From Adineta steineri (lineage: Eukaryota; Rotifera; Eurotatoria; Adinetida; Adinetidae): a stretch of DNA of 64,000 nucleotides. How positions within the stretch are numbered: position 1 is the first letter of the stretch; each line of letters opens with the position of its first letter. Shown here one piece after another: positions 23,217-35,921 of the stretch. A program made the position numbers and the translations under genes. Location of the stretch: contig CAJNOI010000122.1 in the NCBI GenBank assembly GCA_905250115.1, forward strand, positions 169,390-233,389. Reading direction: 5' to 3'. The notes beneath the pieces were generated by a model. It had not been told where the DNA came from. It searched no databases and saw only the letters and a program-made list of their open reading frames with translations.

Positions 23217-23452
23217 GTACAAGAGCTACTCAATCATGGTATGATGAAATTAAACATTATAACTTCGATCGGTCAGGTTTTTCAATGTCGACCGGTCATT
23301 TTACCCATGTTAATTGAAAAAGTAGTACTAAGCAAGGCACGAGAGTTGCTTTTGGAAATAGTGAATGAAAAGTCGTTGTTGTAGCACAATATGATCCCGC
23401 TGATAATATGATGGGTCAATTTCCACAAAATGCTTCATCTCCTCGTTAATCT
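23217..23452 (+). pseudogene. CAP/SCP-domain (GAPR-1-like) remnant
   Basis: The frame GGT ACA AGA GCT reads ATQSWYDEIKHYNF, then STGHFTHVN, a TGA, KSSTKQGTRVAFG, another TGA, VVVVAQYDPADNMMGQFPQN and a TAA. These are the conserved second half of CAP-superfamily proteins (GHFTQVVW, YDPxGN). The first TGA sits where the family has Trp. The 5' half, including the first His motif, is missing. A dead fragment. Confidence 0.75.
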
Positions 23453-23677
23453 TTTTTTTGAAGGAGAAAATTAGTAATTAAATTACTGATCATATTTTAT
23501 TCTAGAGAAAAATACTTTAAACTTTTTCAGTATTTATACTTTATTCTATTAATATTATGATAAATAAAAACGATTATTTTTGTTATTCAGTTGTTTTAAA
23601 AACTCAGCTAAAGATCAGATTACATTGTCTTTCTGAAACATTCATATGCATTATTCGTGAAAATGTTATGATCATCT

Positions 23678-23699
23678 CACCCTCACCCACACCCACTCA
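23678..23699. repeat. C-rich telomere-like half-arm
   Basis: CACCCTCACCCACACCCACT without a G-rich partner, about 35 nt beyond the stop of the ART-TPR gene. Confidence 0.5.
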
Positions 23700-23734
23700 T
23701 AAAAAACTTTAATAAGGTCATATATTGGTCAAAG

Positions 23735-25971
23735 TCAGTGCTGCTGTGACAGATTTTCAACAAGTTTCATGCTCATCTTTACATCAGGATGATTCTTTGG
23801 CAGTCTAGCTTGCATGATCCGCAGTGCTCTTCGTGCATATTGAAGAGCTTCTGACTTCGTGTTGGCTTGATTAGCATAGAAAAGTCCTAGTCGATAACAT
23901 GTAAAAGCAACTAAATGGTGATCTTTGCCTAACATTGATTCCCGCATATTTAAAGCTGTCTTGTAACAAGCAAGAGCCTGTCCACAATTTCCTAATGAAG
24001 AATGCACTAGGCCCATTATGTGAAAGGATTGCGCCTTGCATGGGTGGTCTGTGGGAAGATTTTGTTTATAAAGATTTACACTACGTGATAACAGTAGAAG
24101 TGCATGCGCATAATTCCCGCACAACCAATATGCAGTTGCTACACGATTGCAATTCATGGCTATCTCAAGATGATTGTTTGTTAGGCAGTGCTGGTGAATA
24201 ATCATTGCTTGTGTACAAAAAGATAAGGCTCGGGCAGAATCTCCTAAAAGAGAGTATACGGTTCCGAGACCAGACAAACTGCAACCGTAACCAAGGCTCG
24301 ATTGAGGTAATGTGCGTCGATATAATAGTTGAGCACATCGGTAATAATGGATGGCGTGCTCGTATTTGCCCATTACACGATAAATACGTGCTAAGCTGAA
24401 GTAAATTTGAGGGCGATTTTCATCATGCACTGTTACTGAGCGTAATAGACGTTGAAAATATTCCAGAGCTTCTCTATTTTTGCTCGACACATCAGATAAA
24501 TATCTACCAAAAAGTACCATCGCAGGAGTATCAGCCAAACGTGTTCGAGTGTCCAGTCTATATTTAAGATTCAGCCTATCGACTTCTGAAGATGATTCCA
24601 AGTAAATGAACCACATTTTATGGCCGCTATCATACACAATTTTCTTAATAATAAAAGTAGTGCCGATATCGAAAATCATTTCATGTTCTTCAGGAACAGC
24701 GCTCTGAGATGACACATCTGCTACAATAATTTTGGGCGAGCGAATATAATCTACATCAATCTTGAATAGAACAAATTGCTGTTTATCTTCAATACTGCGG
24801 TGCGGGGGCATGTTTGTATCAGGATCAATCGCAAGGAACTGTTTAGCAACGTCTGAATTCTTGGATGTTGAAAAGAAACCTCTGGTTGCCACTAGTGTAC
24901 CAACATTTAACTGTTCCACTTCCTCTCGACAAATGATGGATCCACGGTAAACACGAAATGGCGAATTATGACACTGTTTAGTATCTTTAGCCATTTCTCG
25001 TATGCGTACACTTAAGTCGATGATGAAATAACGAAACGTATACGATGCCATAACACTGTCCCAGCGTAAAGCTTTATTGATTAACTGATGAAGAAAACAA
25101 GGTTTTGTATACCAATAAATAGCATCATCTGATCGGTAGTCACGAGCGAAGTCAGCGATCTTCATTAAAATGCAATTGTTTCCTCGGTAGTGGGCGCGAC
25201 ATTCGGCAAGCATTTGTCTTTTTGCTTCGGCTGAATTGGAAGACATCTCGATCAAAATATCTATCATCGTAGAAAACCACGAATCAATGATCTTATCACC
25301 ATCAGTTTAAGATTAGTTGTAGAGCTACCTGACATCAAAAACTAAAGTACTGTCATGCTAATTTTTTCTCTTATACAATCGAAGGAGAGATCTTGAGAGG
25401 CTTAGAATAAACACTAACCTTTGTACGAATGACCCCATACAAAGAGGCCAAGTTCTTGACTAAGATCAAGAAGTGATTTTTCTTGCCAATTAAACGTGAC
25501 GAATGGTGTATAATGAAATTCATCAAGTTCAGCAATTAACTGTTTTAGTCGAGTCACCATCAAGGAATAAGTGTGAAAGATGGTCAGCGAGATGTTAGCG
25601 TCTTCTAAAGTTTTTTTTTGCATAGTTAAGTTATTCTCTGTCTTCGCGCTGTTTGGTGCAATCAATAAAACTGAATGTACCTGTGGATAGTGACTCAAGC
25701 GCGAAACTTGATGAAGAATATCGATCGTTGATGCCACAACGATGCGTTCGTAAGATCGAGTTCGCTTTAAATATCTACTACACTTCGCAATACTTGTATA
25801 TCGAAGGATGTGATAATTTTTATTACCACTTGAGCCATCGAAAATTTCACAGTCTGCTTTGAAGTGAGATGAGTTAGGATCTCCAAGACAGATGATGGTA
25901 GTAGAGCTAGGCACAGATGGAAGATGACGCAACGGCGTATTATAAATTCTTTGATTATCTGGTCGAGACAT
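23735..25971 (-). CDS. ADP-ribosyltransferase-TPR protein (two exons; one apparent frameshift)
   Basis: Exon 1 (25419-25971) encodes an alpha/beta N-terminal domain (TIICLGDPNSSHF and VHSVLLIAP). Exon 2 starts at acceptor 25330-25329 and runs to 23735. The ART domain has a complete R-S-E set: VYRGS, FFSTS and EEHEMIF. It catalyses, or is predicted to catalyse, ADP-ribose transfer from NAD to protein arginine. About five TPR units follow to residue ~690 (YFSLARIYRVMGKYEHAI, CSLSGLGTVYSLLGD). After the acceptor the frame meets a stop unless one base is restored in the A-run at 25306-25309. This is either a single real frameshift or an assembly indel. Everything else is intact, so it is annotated as a gene with a caveat. 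Confidence 0.8.
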
Positions 25972-27271
25972 GACGGCAAGAATCCAGTCTAAAAGGAGAA
26001 ATCATGCTTTTCAAGAAGTTTCACCGAGTGATGTTGTACAAAAAGCTATGCCTTAATGAGCAGAAATCCTCACTCGGGTTTTGATACTGAAAAATGGGCG
26101 TGTTAGCAGTTCCACATTTAGATTTTCAGCAAATCTAATACGATTTGGCAAAGCAGACGGCGCCAATGAACTGTATATATGCGTATAGCGCTTTTTTTAG
26201 GATAATTCCGATCACCCACAATAAATAAAGATGATTTGAATTCAACAACGCTGTAAACTGAAAAGAATCCCTTACAGCGCATAATCTTCGGATGTTTCTT
26301 GATACTATGCTTTACAAGAGAAAATATAAAATGGAGTTTGAAATGAATAAACTGCATCGTCTTAAACACGACTGCAAACTGGGAATAATTTTATGGGTAT
26401 TCACCTGGTCCGGACAGATAAGTGTAAATGTTTTGACTATTACAGCGTATTTTTGCAGTCAAATATAAACCGTTTCGTTTCTTTTTCTTCCAATATGAAT
26501 TATAACGTAAAAACAAATGTCTAATATCGAAGTGCAGTGTCTATTCACACTCAGTGTATTTTTTTACCACTTAAATACCATTCTGTGACGATTTTCGTGG
26601 ACGAGATGGATGCACTGATGATACTAAGTCTTTATTTATTTCTTCCTCTCATAGAACGAAAAGAAAGAGAACGCCAAAGTACATCAAAATGCACAAAAGT
26701 ACGAGCATAAAAATGTTAATCCAATAAATGAGAAAAATCGAAAGGACGAATAGCATGCTAGAGAGAGCGTCACACATGCTCTTTGGAATAAGAGAAACAG
26801 AATAAAAAAAATCATTTTACGTTCTCTCTAGTCTTCAGACAAGTGACTGGCCCACACCAGTATAAAGCAGGACTAGGCAAGTCCGAGTCATGACTTAGAC
26901 TTAAGTCACTTTTTTTGATTGACTAGGGTAGGTGTGGGTGTGAGAGTAAGGTTAATGTAATACCTACACTCAAACCCACACCCACCCTCAAAATTTTCTT
27001 TTTCTTCTGTAAAATTCAACAAAAGATAAAGAATTTATCGTTTATCTATTAGAATTCTTTTACTTAGAATTCTCAAATTAAATCCAATATCAAAGAAAAA
27101 TAGTTACAAGGATTTTTCATCATTGTTTTTTATCAAAAATTTCATTTCTTCAAAACTTATTAGGTTTTTTCATTGATTTCCAACAATAAAACTCCACTTT
27201 TTTTCATTTTTAGTTCTCGATTTTTTATTTTAAAAAAATTTCTTTTTTTTGTTTTAAAATCAAAATTTCAT
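25972..27271. other. Intergenic upstream of the ART-TPR gene
   Basis: One palindrome at 26923-26991. A minus-strand 83-codon frame at 26118-26369 has no recognisable feature. Confidence 0.5.
26923..26991. repeat. Telomere-like palindrome
   Basis: G arm AGGGTAGGTGTGGGTGTG, spacer of about 30 nt, C arm AAACCCACACCCACCCTCAA. One of the best-preserved copies. Confidence 0.8.
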
Positions 27272-28738
27272 TTACAGAATTATTTTAAATTTTTCAATTC
27301 GATTATTCCAAAGATCGGTAACATAGAGATTCCCTTCATCATCAAAAGATAAACCCATGAAATGATTCAGTTGATTTCCTCCACCATTTCCACCAACAAT
27401 AATTTCACCTTCTTCTTTTCCTTCACACCAACGCATTACTCGATCATTCTCCCAATCTGCCACATAGATTTGACCCAAATCATCAACAATTACACCTTGA
27501 GGTGAAGACAATTGATTTAGATTTCCTCCTTTACCATTTCCTCCAGCCACAACTCTTCCTTCTTTTAAATCTTTTCCCCATTTCATCACGTGATCATTGT
27601 TGTAATCTGTTATATAAATAGATTGATCTTCATCAACAAAAATAAAACGAGGAAAATCAAGTTGATTGAGTTGATTTCCTTTTCCATTTCCACCTGCCAC
27701 TACGTTTCCTTTGTTGTTGTATTCTCCCATTTTCCATCGCCTTACTTCATTCTTCTTATAATGAGAAACATAAAGAAATCCATGTTTATCCATTGCCAAA
27801 CCCCAACAGTCAGTATTTTCAGTGAGAATTTGTTGAGTTTGATTCAACCATTGAACTACTCGTCTGTTCCCTTTATCAGCAATAATGATCGAATGATTTT
27901 CTTGATCAACAATCACATCTGTTGGATTATTCAATTGATTTATTTGGTTTCCTTTTTCATTTCCACCTGCAATGATTTGTCCTTCCTTTGCATTATATTT
28001 CCATTCAACAATACGATGATTCCAACAGTCAGCAATGAAAATATTTTTCGTTTTATCAATAAAGATTCCGTGAGGACCATGTAATTGATTAAATTTTAGT
28101 CCATATCCATCTTCACCAACAACAGTGATAGCATTTTGTTTCCATTTATTGAATGTCGGTTCTAGAAAATGATGAAAAGAGTGAGAATTATTCTTTTAGA
28201 AATAATTTTTTAAAAACTTACTTTTTGATGAAATAATTGAAATATCATTAATAAACGGTTGTGAATCTTCTTTAATAGAAATATTTGTCGGATTATTGAA
28301 TTCTTTTCTAATTTTTATTAATTTATTTTTCAAATAATTTAAGTTAATTTCATTAAATTCATTTTCAGCATGAATTTGTTTTATTTGATCAGATAAATCA
28401 TTGAATTTCTTCTCAATATTATTAATGAATGTTTGTGAAGATTCAATGACAACTTTTCTACATTCTTGTGCTTTTTGTTGAATTATTTCAATTGACTTTG
28501 TTTCCCATTGATCAATTTGTTTTATTAATGCAAGATTTTGTGGATTTTGTTTTTGTTCATTAATTCTTTGTTTAAACTCATCATAGTTATTAATAGTATG
28601 ATTTAATTCATCATTTAATATTTGTTTATGTTCTGCTAAATCCATAAAACAAAATTCTTTTGAACATCCTTTGCAAGGATAAGTTATTTTTTCTTTATTA
28701 CATGTAAAGCATTGTGTTTTGTTATTTGCCATTGCCAT
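27272..28738 (-). CDS. B-box/NHL-repeat protein, copy A (two exons)
   Basis: Exon 1 (28222-28738) starts MAMANNKTQC and holds a B-box-like zinc motif (CFTCNKEKITYPCKGC) followed by a Gln/Glu-rich coiled coil. Intron 28162-28221 is in phase 1. Exon 2 (27272-28161) carries about six NHL repeats of the GIFIDKTKNIFIADCWNHRI type and forms a predicted beta-propeller. Total 468 aa. The layout matches TRIM-NHL proteins without a RING, so E3 activity is not predicted; a protein or RNA scaffold role is possible. Close paralog of 33705-35180 in the same orientation. The start was chosen because both copies share MAMANNKTQC. Confidence 0.88.
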
Positions 28739-28889
28739 GTGTTTGAATAATAGTTTATAGAAGAAATGAATAATCTCCTTCTCTGCCTTTGTCAATATAA
28801 ACTTAATAACTCAATAATAATAAAAACATTACTTGGTAGAAGAAATCAAAAAAGAATTTTTTTATGACAAAATTTCACTGATGAAACTG

Positions 28890-28932
28890 ATGGGTGTGGG
28901 TCTAAACTAAAAGAAGAAACACCTGCACCCTT
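28890..28932. repeat. Telomere-like palindrome
   Basis: G arm GATGGGTGTGGGT, C arm ACACCTGCACCC. Its spacer TCTAAACTAAAAGAAGAAAC recurs inverted at 29044-29067. Confidence 0.6.
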
Positions 28933-29139
28933 AGAAAATATTTATCTATCGCTTTCGTCGAAAATGAGATGGTATATTTTCAAAGGTATTGAAGAAAAGA
29001 GTGTTATCAGACGAGTATCATTCTTTCATTTCTTAGAGTGTGCTTGTTTCTTCTTTTAGTTTAGACCAGCACTCACGTCCACGTGCACCCAGGTATTTAT
29101 ATCTTTACATAGATGTGTTTTGTTATTCTGAGTATGCAA

Positions 29140-29239
29140 NNNNNNNNNNNNNNNNNNNNNNNNNNNNNNNNNNNNNNNNNNNNNNNNNNNNNNNNNNNNN
29201 NNNNNNNNNNNNNNNNNNNNNNNNNNNNNNNNNNNNNNN
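29140..29239. other. Assembly gap (100 N)
   Basis: Exactly 100 N, the usual placeholder for a gap of unknown size. Any frame crossing it is meaningless. Confidence 0.97.
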
Positions 29240-29723
29240 AAAGACGCCATACAAACTCATCCGACATATCATTTTAACCTTATGAGTTATAATTTAATAT
29301 TACTTTTCATTTTTTAGTTTCAATGGTTTTGTATATTGTCAATAAAATTGATAGTTACTAAACACGACGATTAGCGATAGTTTCTACTCAACAAAAATTA
29401 CAGAAAAAATGAAATGAGAACTTGAAGAAAAGTATGGATAAGGATTTATTTTCCTAAAAAAAATAAAACGTAGCACTTTACAAATAGTAATAATTAATTA
29501 TTCGTAAATGCTTTGCCGAACCTTTTTTTTATTTTCAGTTTTAAATATAAATAAAAGTATTAAAAAGGATCTTACTTACCCTATGTTATCTTATAGTATG
29601 AGTAGTTACGTCCACTGATAAATAAGGTTATTATCTAAAAGAAAGTTACTTTTTAATGGGTGTTGTGATACTTTGTTATAGAAAAATTTATATAAAATAT
29701 TTCATAAGGGTGTGGGTGTGGAC

Positions 29724-31018
29724 CAGAGTTACCAAACCTCATGATTTTTAAACGTTTCTCCTGACGATAATTCTCCTGAAATCAGAAACTAAATTTAAAG
29801 ATTTTTTTCTGATTTTGAATTCTTTTCTTATTTAAGTTTTGACGGCGTTTTATGTACAAAGAATGGAAAAAAGAGAGTAGTCACAACTATGTATATATAT
29901 TATAGCAAACCAGCGTCATGTATCTCTAATTCTTTTGACAAATACTATAGAAATATGAATCCAAATATATGATACACCTTCGACTAAAAAATCTGTCCAC
30001 CATTTTTATTTCTGTGCTATCATACTTTGTATAAAATTTATTGTCTAGTAGAGATATGACTTAAGCGTTTTATTTCAGTATGGTAAAACGATCACAATGT
30101 AATAAAACTCTGAAGTGATATTTCACTCGACAATAAATTTTATACAAGATATGATAAAAAAGAAATCAGTAGGGGAAAGAGTTTTGTGCGAGGGTATACT
30201 TTCGAAGAGCATACATGGCACATGCAACAAAAACCATGTTTTTAACTGAGCATTACAATAAATAATTAGATAACCTGTGTTTTGTGCCTTTTTTACCACC
30301 TCTACTAGTAATATGTACGCTATATTAGGTTTTTTTCTATCGCCGGAAACATGATCAACAAAGAAAGAGGCTATTGAAAAATCTCAATTCGGAAAACTTT
30401 CATCTATACGGGCCGGTCGATCTTTTTAGATTCGATCCGATTCCAGCGCTACCATGGACCGATAAATAATGAGTTTAAAGAACGAATTATGAGTCAAAGT
30501 TCCAGTTATACAGAATTTGACGATATGATAACAGGAATAGAATAAAAAAATAATCTTAATAAATGTTGAGCTCAAAATTAAAATGAGAAAATTTGTGAAA
30601 TAGTGCAGAATTGTTAAACAAACAAATTCACTTTGAAGAAAAATACAAACGTATAGCAATAATATCAAAAAAGGATGTAGGAGGTGTTTTACTCTGGTCT
30701 GTTTCGATTCTTCAACAGTTTCTTAAGACACACTTATATCAGTTTTATTTATATTGTTCAATGTACAGCTTCAAAATAATTAGTAAAGTAAACGATGTGT
30801 AATTATCTTTCTATATTTTTTGTTTTGCTCAGTAAGATGGATCGTTTCATTAACTCGCTTATTAAGAACCAAAACTGTAAACATTTAAGAATAAAAAGCT
30901 TTGCTTTTTTGGAAAAAGTGCGTAACACTGCTGTATTTTTCTTCTGGTTTAAAGAAAAAACGCTCCTGTTTTTCAACGAAAAACTCCTGATTTCTAAGAT
31001 TTGGATTTGGCAACCCTG
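29724..31018. mobile_element. Candidate hAT-style element with imperfect TIRs
   Basis: Left end CAGAGTTACCAAACC and right end (reverse complement) CAGGGTTGCCAAATC match at 12 of 15 positions. CAGGGTTGCC-type termini are common in hAT elements. No matching 8-nt target duplication is present (GTGTGGAC versus ATAGTAAT) and no transposase frame is seen. Tentative. Confidence 0.3.
30008..30168. repeat. Imperfect hairpin, about 160 nt
   Basis: Both arms contain TTGTATAAAATTTATTGTC, one inverted. Homology extends about 45 nt with few mismatches and more weakly to the centre near 30088. MITE-like fold-back; no coding content. Confidence 0.6.
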
Positions 31019-33403
31019 ATAGTAATCAACATATAATGTTAAATCTCTCATTTTTTTAAATTCACAATTTCAATATGAAAAATTTAGTCGAGCGAAAATT
31101 ATCTTTTACTTCACAGTTCAAAATAAAACAAAATATTGATTATATATGAAGCACAATGAGAAAATAATTCCATTTTTCTGGCAGAAGGGTATTTTTTATT
31201 TGTTATGTTAGTAGATATTTAGTGATTTATATAAAAGTACTATACTTATCATAACATTCATGAAAAGACATTTTTCTTTTGAATACAAAAAAACGCTAAT
31301 AAAACTTGATTTTGAAATTAATTTATTTGAAAGTAAACGAACTATTAGTAATCACTCAATAAATTGAAGCAATTTGGTTCGGTATATTCGAATTCAGATG
31401 CAGCATAAGTATATGCCATTTTCATCGAAAAGAATTTGTGATCAAAAACAATCGATTCTATCTATAACAAGTTATTTAAGATAATTAAATCAATACCAAT
31501 TAAAATGAGTGAATGTGAAGCTGAAGTTGAGGATGTGAGTGAAATAGAATAACCACATTCTAACCATCTCAGTTTATAATGATTTAATTATTTAAAATAA
31601 ATTCTCATAAATAAGATCGATTTTTTTCGATCATGGTTGTTTTTCAGTCATACATTCGTGATATTTAACACGAGTTTCTTTTAATAACAACTAGATAAAA
31701 AGAATTGAATTTTAATAAAAATCACAAATCTTCCTCCAAACTTTAGTTCAGGATCGATACATGACTACTATCTATTGATATAAATTTTTAGTCTATTTCA
31801 ATTGTTTATATTATTTCAAAAGAACAAACTTACCAGAATGAAACTATTTCAAACAATTGAATTTCTAAACTTTTGCTGTTCGGTATAATTATTTCGATAT
31901 AAAGTAAAAATTAATTCGTATGTTTCAATTTGAATTTCTTTTTCGGTGAATAAGTTGTTTTAACTATTTTGTGAATGAATAACATTTTATATTTCATGTG
32001 TTTTTTTTTCAACTATACATTTAATTGATAAAAGAAATGTGACAAAACATTTCAAGTGAAGAAGAGAAAAAAATAACAAACAAAAATACATTTTAATTTT
32101 TGATCAAATGGATTTCTAGTCTCTCATAACGAATAGACATTGAAGGATGAAAAATAACATTTTAGAAATAATTTCAACTTGTGTTTTATTTTTTTTCACT
32201 ACGTCTAGTATTATTTCACTTCTTTTGTTACGGTTGCTTTTCTGCTTTATAACTGAACAATTTCTATCCTGTTAGGACCTAATGATCATCAGTTTATGGA
32301 GAAAAGTAAAAAAATATAATATTTCAATAGTTTCATTTTGTTAATTAAAGAAAGTGAAAATCTCAAATAAATTTTTCAGCAAAAGAAAGTCTTTCGATAA
32401 TAAAAATATTGTTAAGTATAATGCTTTGACCGAGAAATAAATAAGTATAAGATATGATGAGATTTAATCATAAAAACAAAAGTAGTGTTTATAATCGGAT
32501 ATCTCAGCATGGATACATAAAGAGAAATTTCATCTTTTCTCTTAAAAATTTTTGTTGGAATCTATTTGAAATTATTTTTATTTGAAAAAAAAATCAATAA
32601 TTATTTAATCAATGTTTTATTTATGAAAATATAGTTCATATTATATAATATCGAATGAATATTATTTTAATTGAAATAATAAATAAAATTAATCAAATAG
32701 ATAATTTGTTCGTCAATGAATTTATCTTAAATGTTATTTAATAGAAACAATGAATAAATCAATTCTTCATTCTATTCTTTTAAATATAATCTTCTCGATA
32801 AACTTATTATAAATTTATCACATAAGAATGGAAATACATGAGATAATACAAAATTTTTTTGGCTTGCTGCTTCTAAAAGTCTCAGTTTAAGTTCAGATAT
32901 TTTGTTATAGTGTTTAAACATATCTAGGAATATGTACAAAGTTTCACACTTTTAAGTCTTGTGTTTTGTTGTGATCTATTATTTCTTTTATATCAAAGCA
33001 GGATATCAAAAGAACTACGTTTTATCTATCACTTTTCAATTTCTTAATACGCCGTATTAAAAAAAAGTAAAACATCCCACAAGATGCAACATAAGACGCT
33101 CTACAGTTCACATAGGATCACTGTTTTTATAGCTAAATATTCTGCTTTGACAATAGACACAATTCGACGCTATATGATAGTTCGGCCGTATAAAAACAAT
33201 ACTTTTTTGGTAAAGAATGAATATGTTTTTCCTTATTTCATCTCCTTCGTATATAATATATAACAATAAAATGTATCAAATAGCTATAAAAACTGTATAG
33301 TCGATAAAAAGATATAATAAGAAAATAGAAATTTTTCGTTCGTCTTATTTTTTTGTGGTGTTGAAATTTGATTGCTAAAATTTGTCTGTACTTATAAAGC
33401 AAA

Positions 33404-33470
33404 ATGTGGGTGTTGCTGTGGATGAGGTTCGGTTAGATTGGGAACATCGTCATCTACTCACATCCACCCT
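33404..33470. repeat. Telomere-like palindrome
   Basis: G arm AATGTGGGTGTTGCTGTGGA, C arm CTACTCACATCCACCCT. Lies downstream of NHL copy B. Confidence 0.6.
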
Positions 33471-33704
33471 AAAATTGAGGCTATAAGAAGAATCCTGGGA
33501 GACAAAAACTTTTGCAATGTCCTAGGTATTTAAATAGTTATTAATTTATCCATTATTTTTTATGCTATATAAACAAATAATTGAATTTATTTTTGTTAAA
33601 TCTTCAAATAAATATTTTTTCTTTTCATCAAGTTTCTATGGAAAAATACGATTTTTTATTTAACAAAAAAAATTCTCTTCTTTGTTTCAAAATCAAAATT
33701 TCAT

Positions 33705-35180
33705 TCACAAAATTATTTCAAACTTTTCGATTCGATTATTCCAAAGATCAGCAACATAAAGATTTCCTTCATCATCAAAAGATAAACCCATGGGACCATT
33801 CAACTGATCTGATTGATTTCCACTTCCATTTCCACCAACAACAATTTCACCTTCTTCTTTTCCTTCACACCAACGCATCACCCGATAATTCTCACCATCT
33901 GCCACATAGATTTGACCCAAATCATCAACAATTACACCTTGAGGATAAAACAATTGATTGAGACTTCTTCCTTCGCCATTTCCTCCAGCAACAATTTTTC
34001 CTTCTTTTGTATCTTTTCTCCATTTCATTACACGATAATTGTCTCTATCTGATACATAAACAGATTGATCTTCATCAACAAAGATAAAACCTGGACTATT
34101 GAGTTGATTGAGTTCATTTCCTTTTCCATTTCCGCCTGCTACTACAATTCCTTCATTGTTATATTCTCCCATTTTCCATCGTCTCACTTCATTCTTCTTA
34201 TAATCAGAAACATAAAGAAATCCATTTTTATCCATTGCCAAACCCCAACAATCAATATTTTCAGCGAGAATTTGTTGAGTTTGATTCAACCATTGAACCA
34301 CTCGTCTGTTCCCATAATCAGCAATAATAATCGAATGATTTTGTTGATCAATAATCACATTTGTTGGTAAATTCAATTGACCCATTCGATTTCCTTTGCC
34401 ATTTCCACCTGCAATGATTTGTCCTTCCTTTGCATTATATTTCCATTCAATAATACGATGATTATTAAAATCAGCAATGAAAATATATTTCTTTCTATCA
34501 ATAAAGATTCCAAAAGGAACACTGAGTTGATTTAATTCTTGTCCATGTCCATTTCCATCAGCCACAGTGATGGCATTTTGTTTCCATTTGTTGAATGTCG
34601 GTTCTAGAAAATGATGAAAAGAGTGAGAATTATTCTTTTAAAGATTATTTTTTAAAAACTTACTTTTTGATGAAATAATTGAAATTTCATTAATAAATGA
34701 TTGTGAATGGCGTTCGATAGAAATATTTGATGAATTATTCAATTCTTGTGTAATTTCTATTAATTGATTTCTTAAATAATTTAAGTTAATTTCATTAAAT
34801 TCATTTTCAGCATGAATTTCATTTATTTGTTCAGATAAATCATTAAACTTCTTTTCGATATCATTAAAAAATGTTTGTGTACATTTAATGACAGTTTCTC
34901 TACTTTCTTGTGCTTTTTGTTGAATTATTTCAATTGAATTTTTTTCCCATTGATTAATTTGTTCTATTAATGAAGCATTTTGTGGATTTTGTTTTTGTTC
35001 ATTAATTCTTTGTTTAAATTGATCATAGTCATTAATAAGATGATTTAATTCATCATTTAATATTTGTTGATGTTCTGTTAAATGTATTAAACAAAATCTT
35101 TGTGAACATCCTTCACAAGGATAAGTTATTTTGTCTTTATTACATTTAAAACATTGCGTTTTATTATTTGCCATTGCCAT
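33705..35180 (-). CDS. B-box/NHL-repeat protein, copy B (two exons)
   Basis: Exon 1 (34664-35180, 517 nt, same length as copy A) encodes MAMANNKTQC, the zinc motif CFKCNKDKITYPCEGC and a coiled coil. Exon 2 (33705-34603) encodes about six NHL blades (GIFIDRKKYIFIADFNNHRI, GQIYVADGENYRVMRW). Total 471 aa, identical intron phase. The copies are close at the nucleotide level across exons and even the intron edges, so the duplication is fairly recent. Blade residues on the binding face differ between copies (CWNHR versus FNNHR). Function as for copy A. Confidence 0.88.
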
Positions 35181-35921
35181 CTCGTTCAAAAGAAATCTAA
35201 AAAGAATTTTTTTGTCATTGACTCATGTTAGATTCAAACACCAGGAATATCTTAAAAATAAGAAATGAAACAATAATACTCTTTCTATCAATGCTTTTGA
35301 AAATATATCATTAAACACACCTAAATATGAAGAAAAGAAAAACAAACAATTATAATTACGATATTTTTGTTCTTTTCTTATTTTTCTTCTTAAAAATAAC
35401 CTTCACAAGCCATTTTTTTATTTTCGTCATCATTTGTATAATGAAAGGTGACTGTATATGACGATTTTATGTATCTGTTTTCGTTCTATTCTTGACAAAA
35501 TATCGACGCAGAAAGAAAAAGAATGTGCAAACATTAAATCATTATTTGTTTGTTGTCTTGAAATAAACGTTTGTAATACGACCAAAACAAACTGTTAATA
35601 AAGTCGGAATATCTCATAATAAATATTCTTTATTTTTCTTCATATTTTTTTTATGCATTCTGATCTTAGATTCTTTTTAAAGACAGTTTAATGTTGAAAG
35701 ATTCGATCACAAAATGATTATGTAACGAAAAGAAATCGACGAATTCCAAACAAATATAAACGAATCTTCATCGACTAAAGGACGAAGTTGTTTTTTGATT
35801 CATCTGATAATGTGAACCAGTTCTAGTTCGTTGAGAGCTATGGAATAGTGCATTCAGATTTTGGATGGCATCTAACGGATTCGAATGAAAATAACAGTTA
35901 GAGCTACTTTTGAAGTATAGT

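Larger units (their letters stand above)
28739..33704. other. Large gene-poor region between NHL paralogs
   Basis: About 5 kb with no convincing coding sequence. It contains a palindrome (28890-28932), an inverted repeat around the assembly gap, the gap itself, a 160-nt hairpin (30008-30168), a possible TIR-flanked element (29724-31018) and a palindrome (33404-33470). From 31020 to 33400 only AT-rich sequence is seen. Confidence 0.6.

Noticed and set aside
26118-26369. Minus-strand 83-codon frame
   Set aside because: No domain, no signal peptide, no splice context.
29040-29285. Frames crossing the N gap
   Set aside because: They contain 34 undetermined codons and are artefacts of the gap.
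30419-30480. Possible tRNA-like B-box (GATTCGATCC)
   Set aside because: No matching A-box, acceptor stem or cloverleaf could be drawn.
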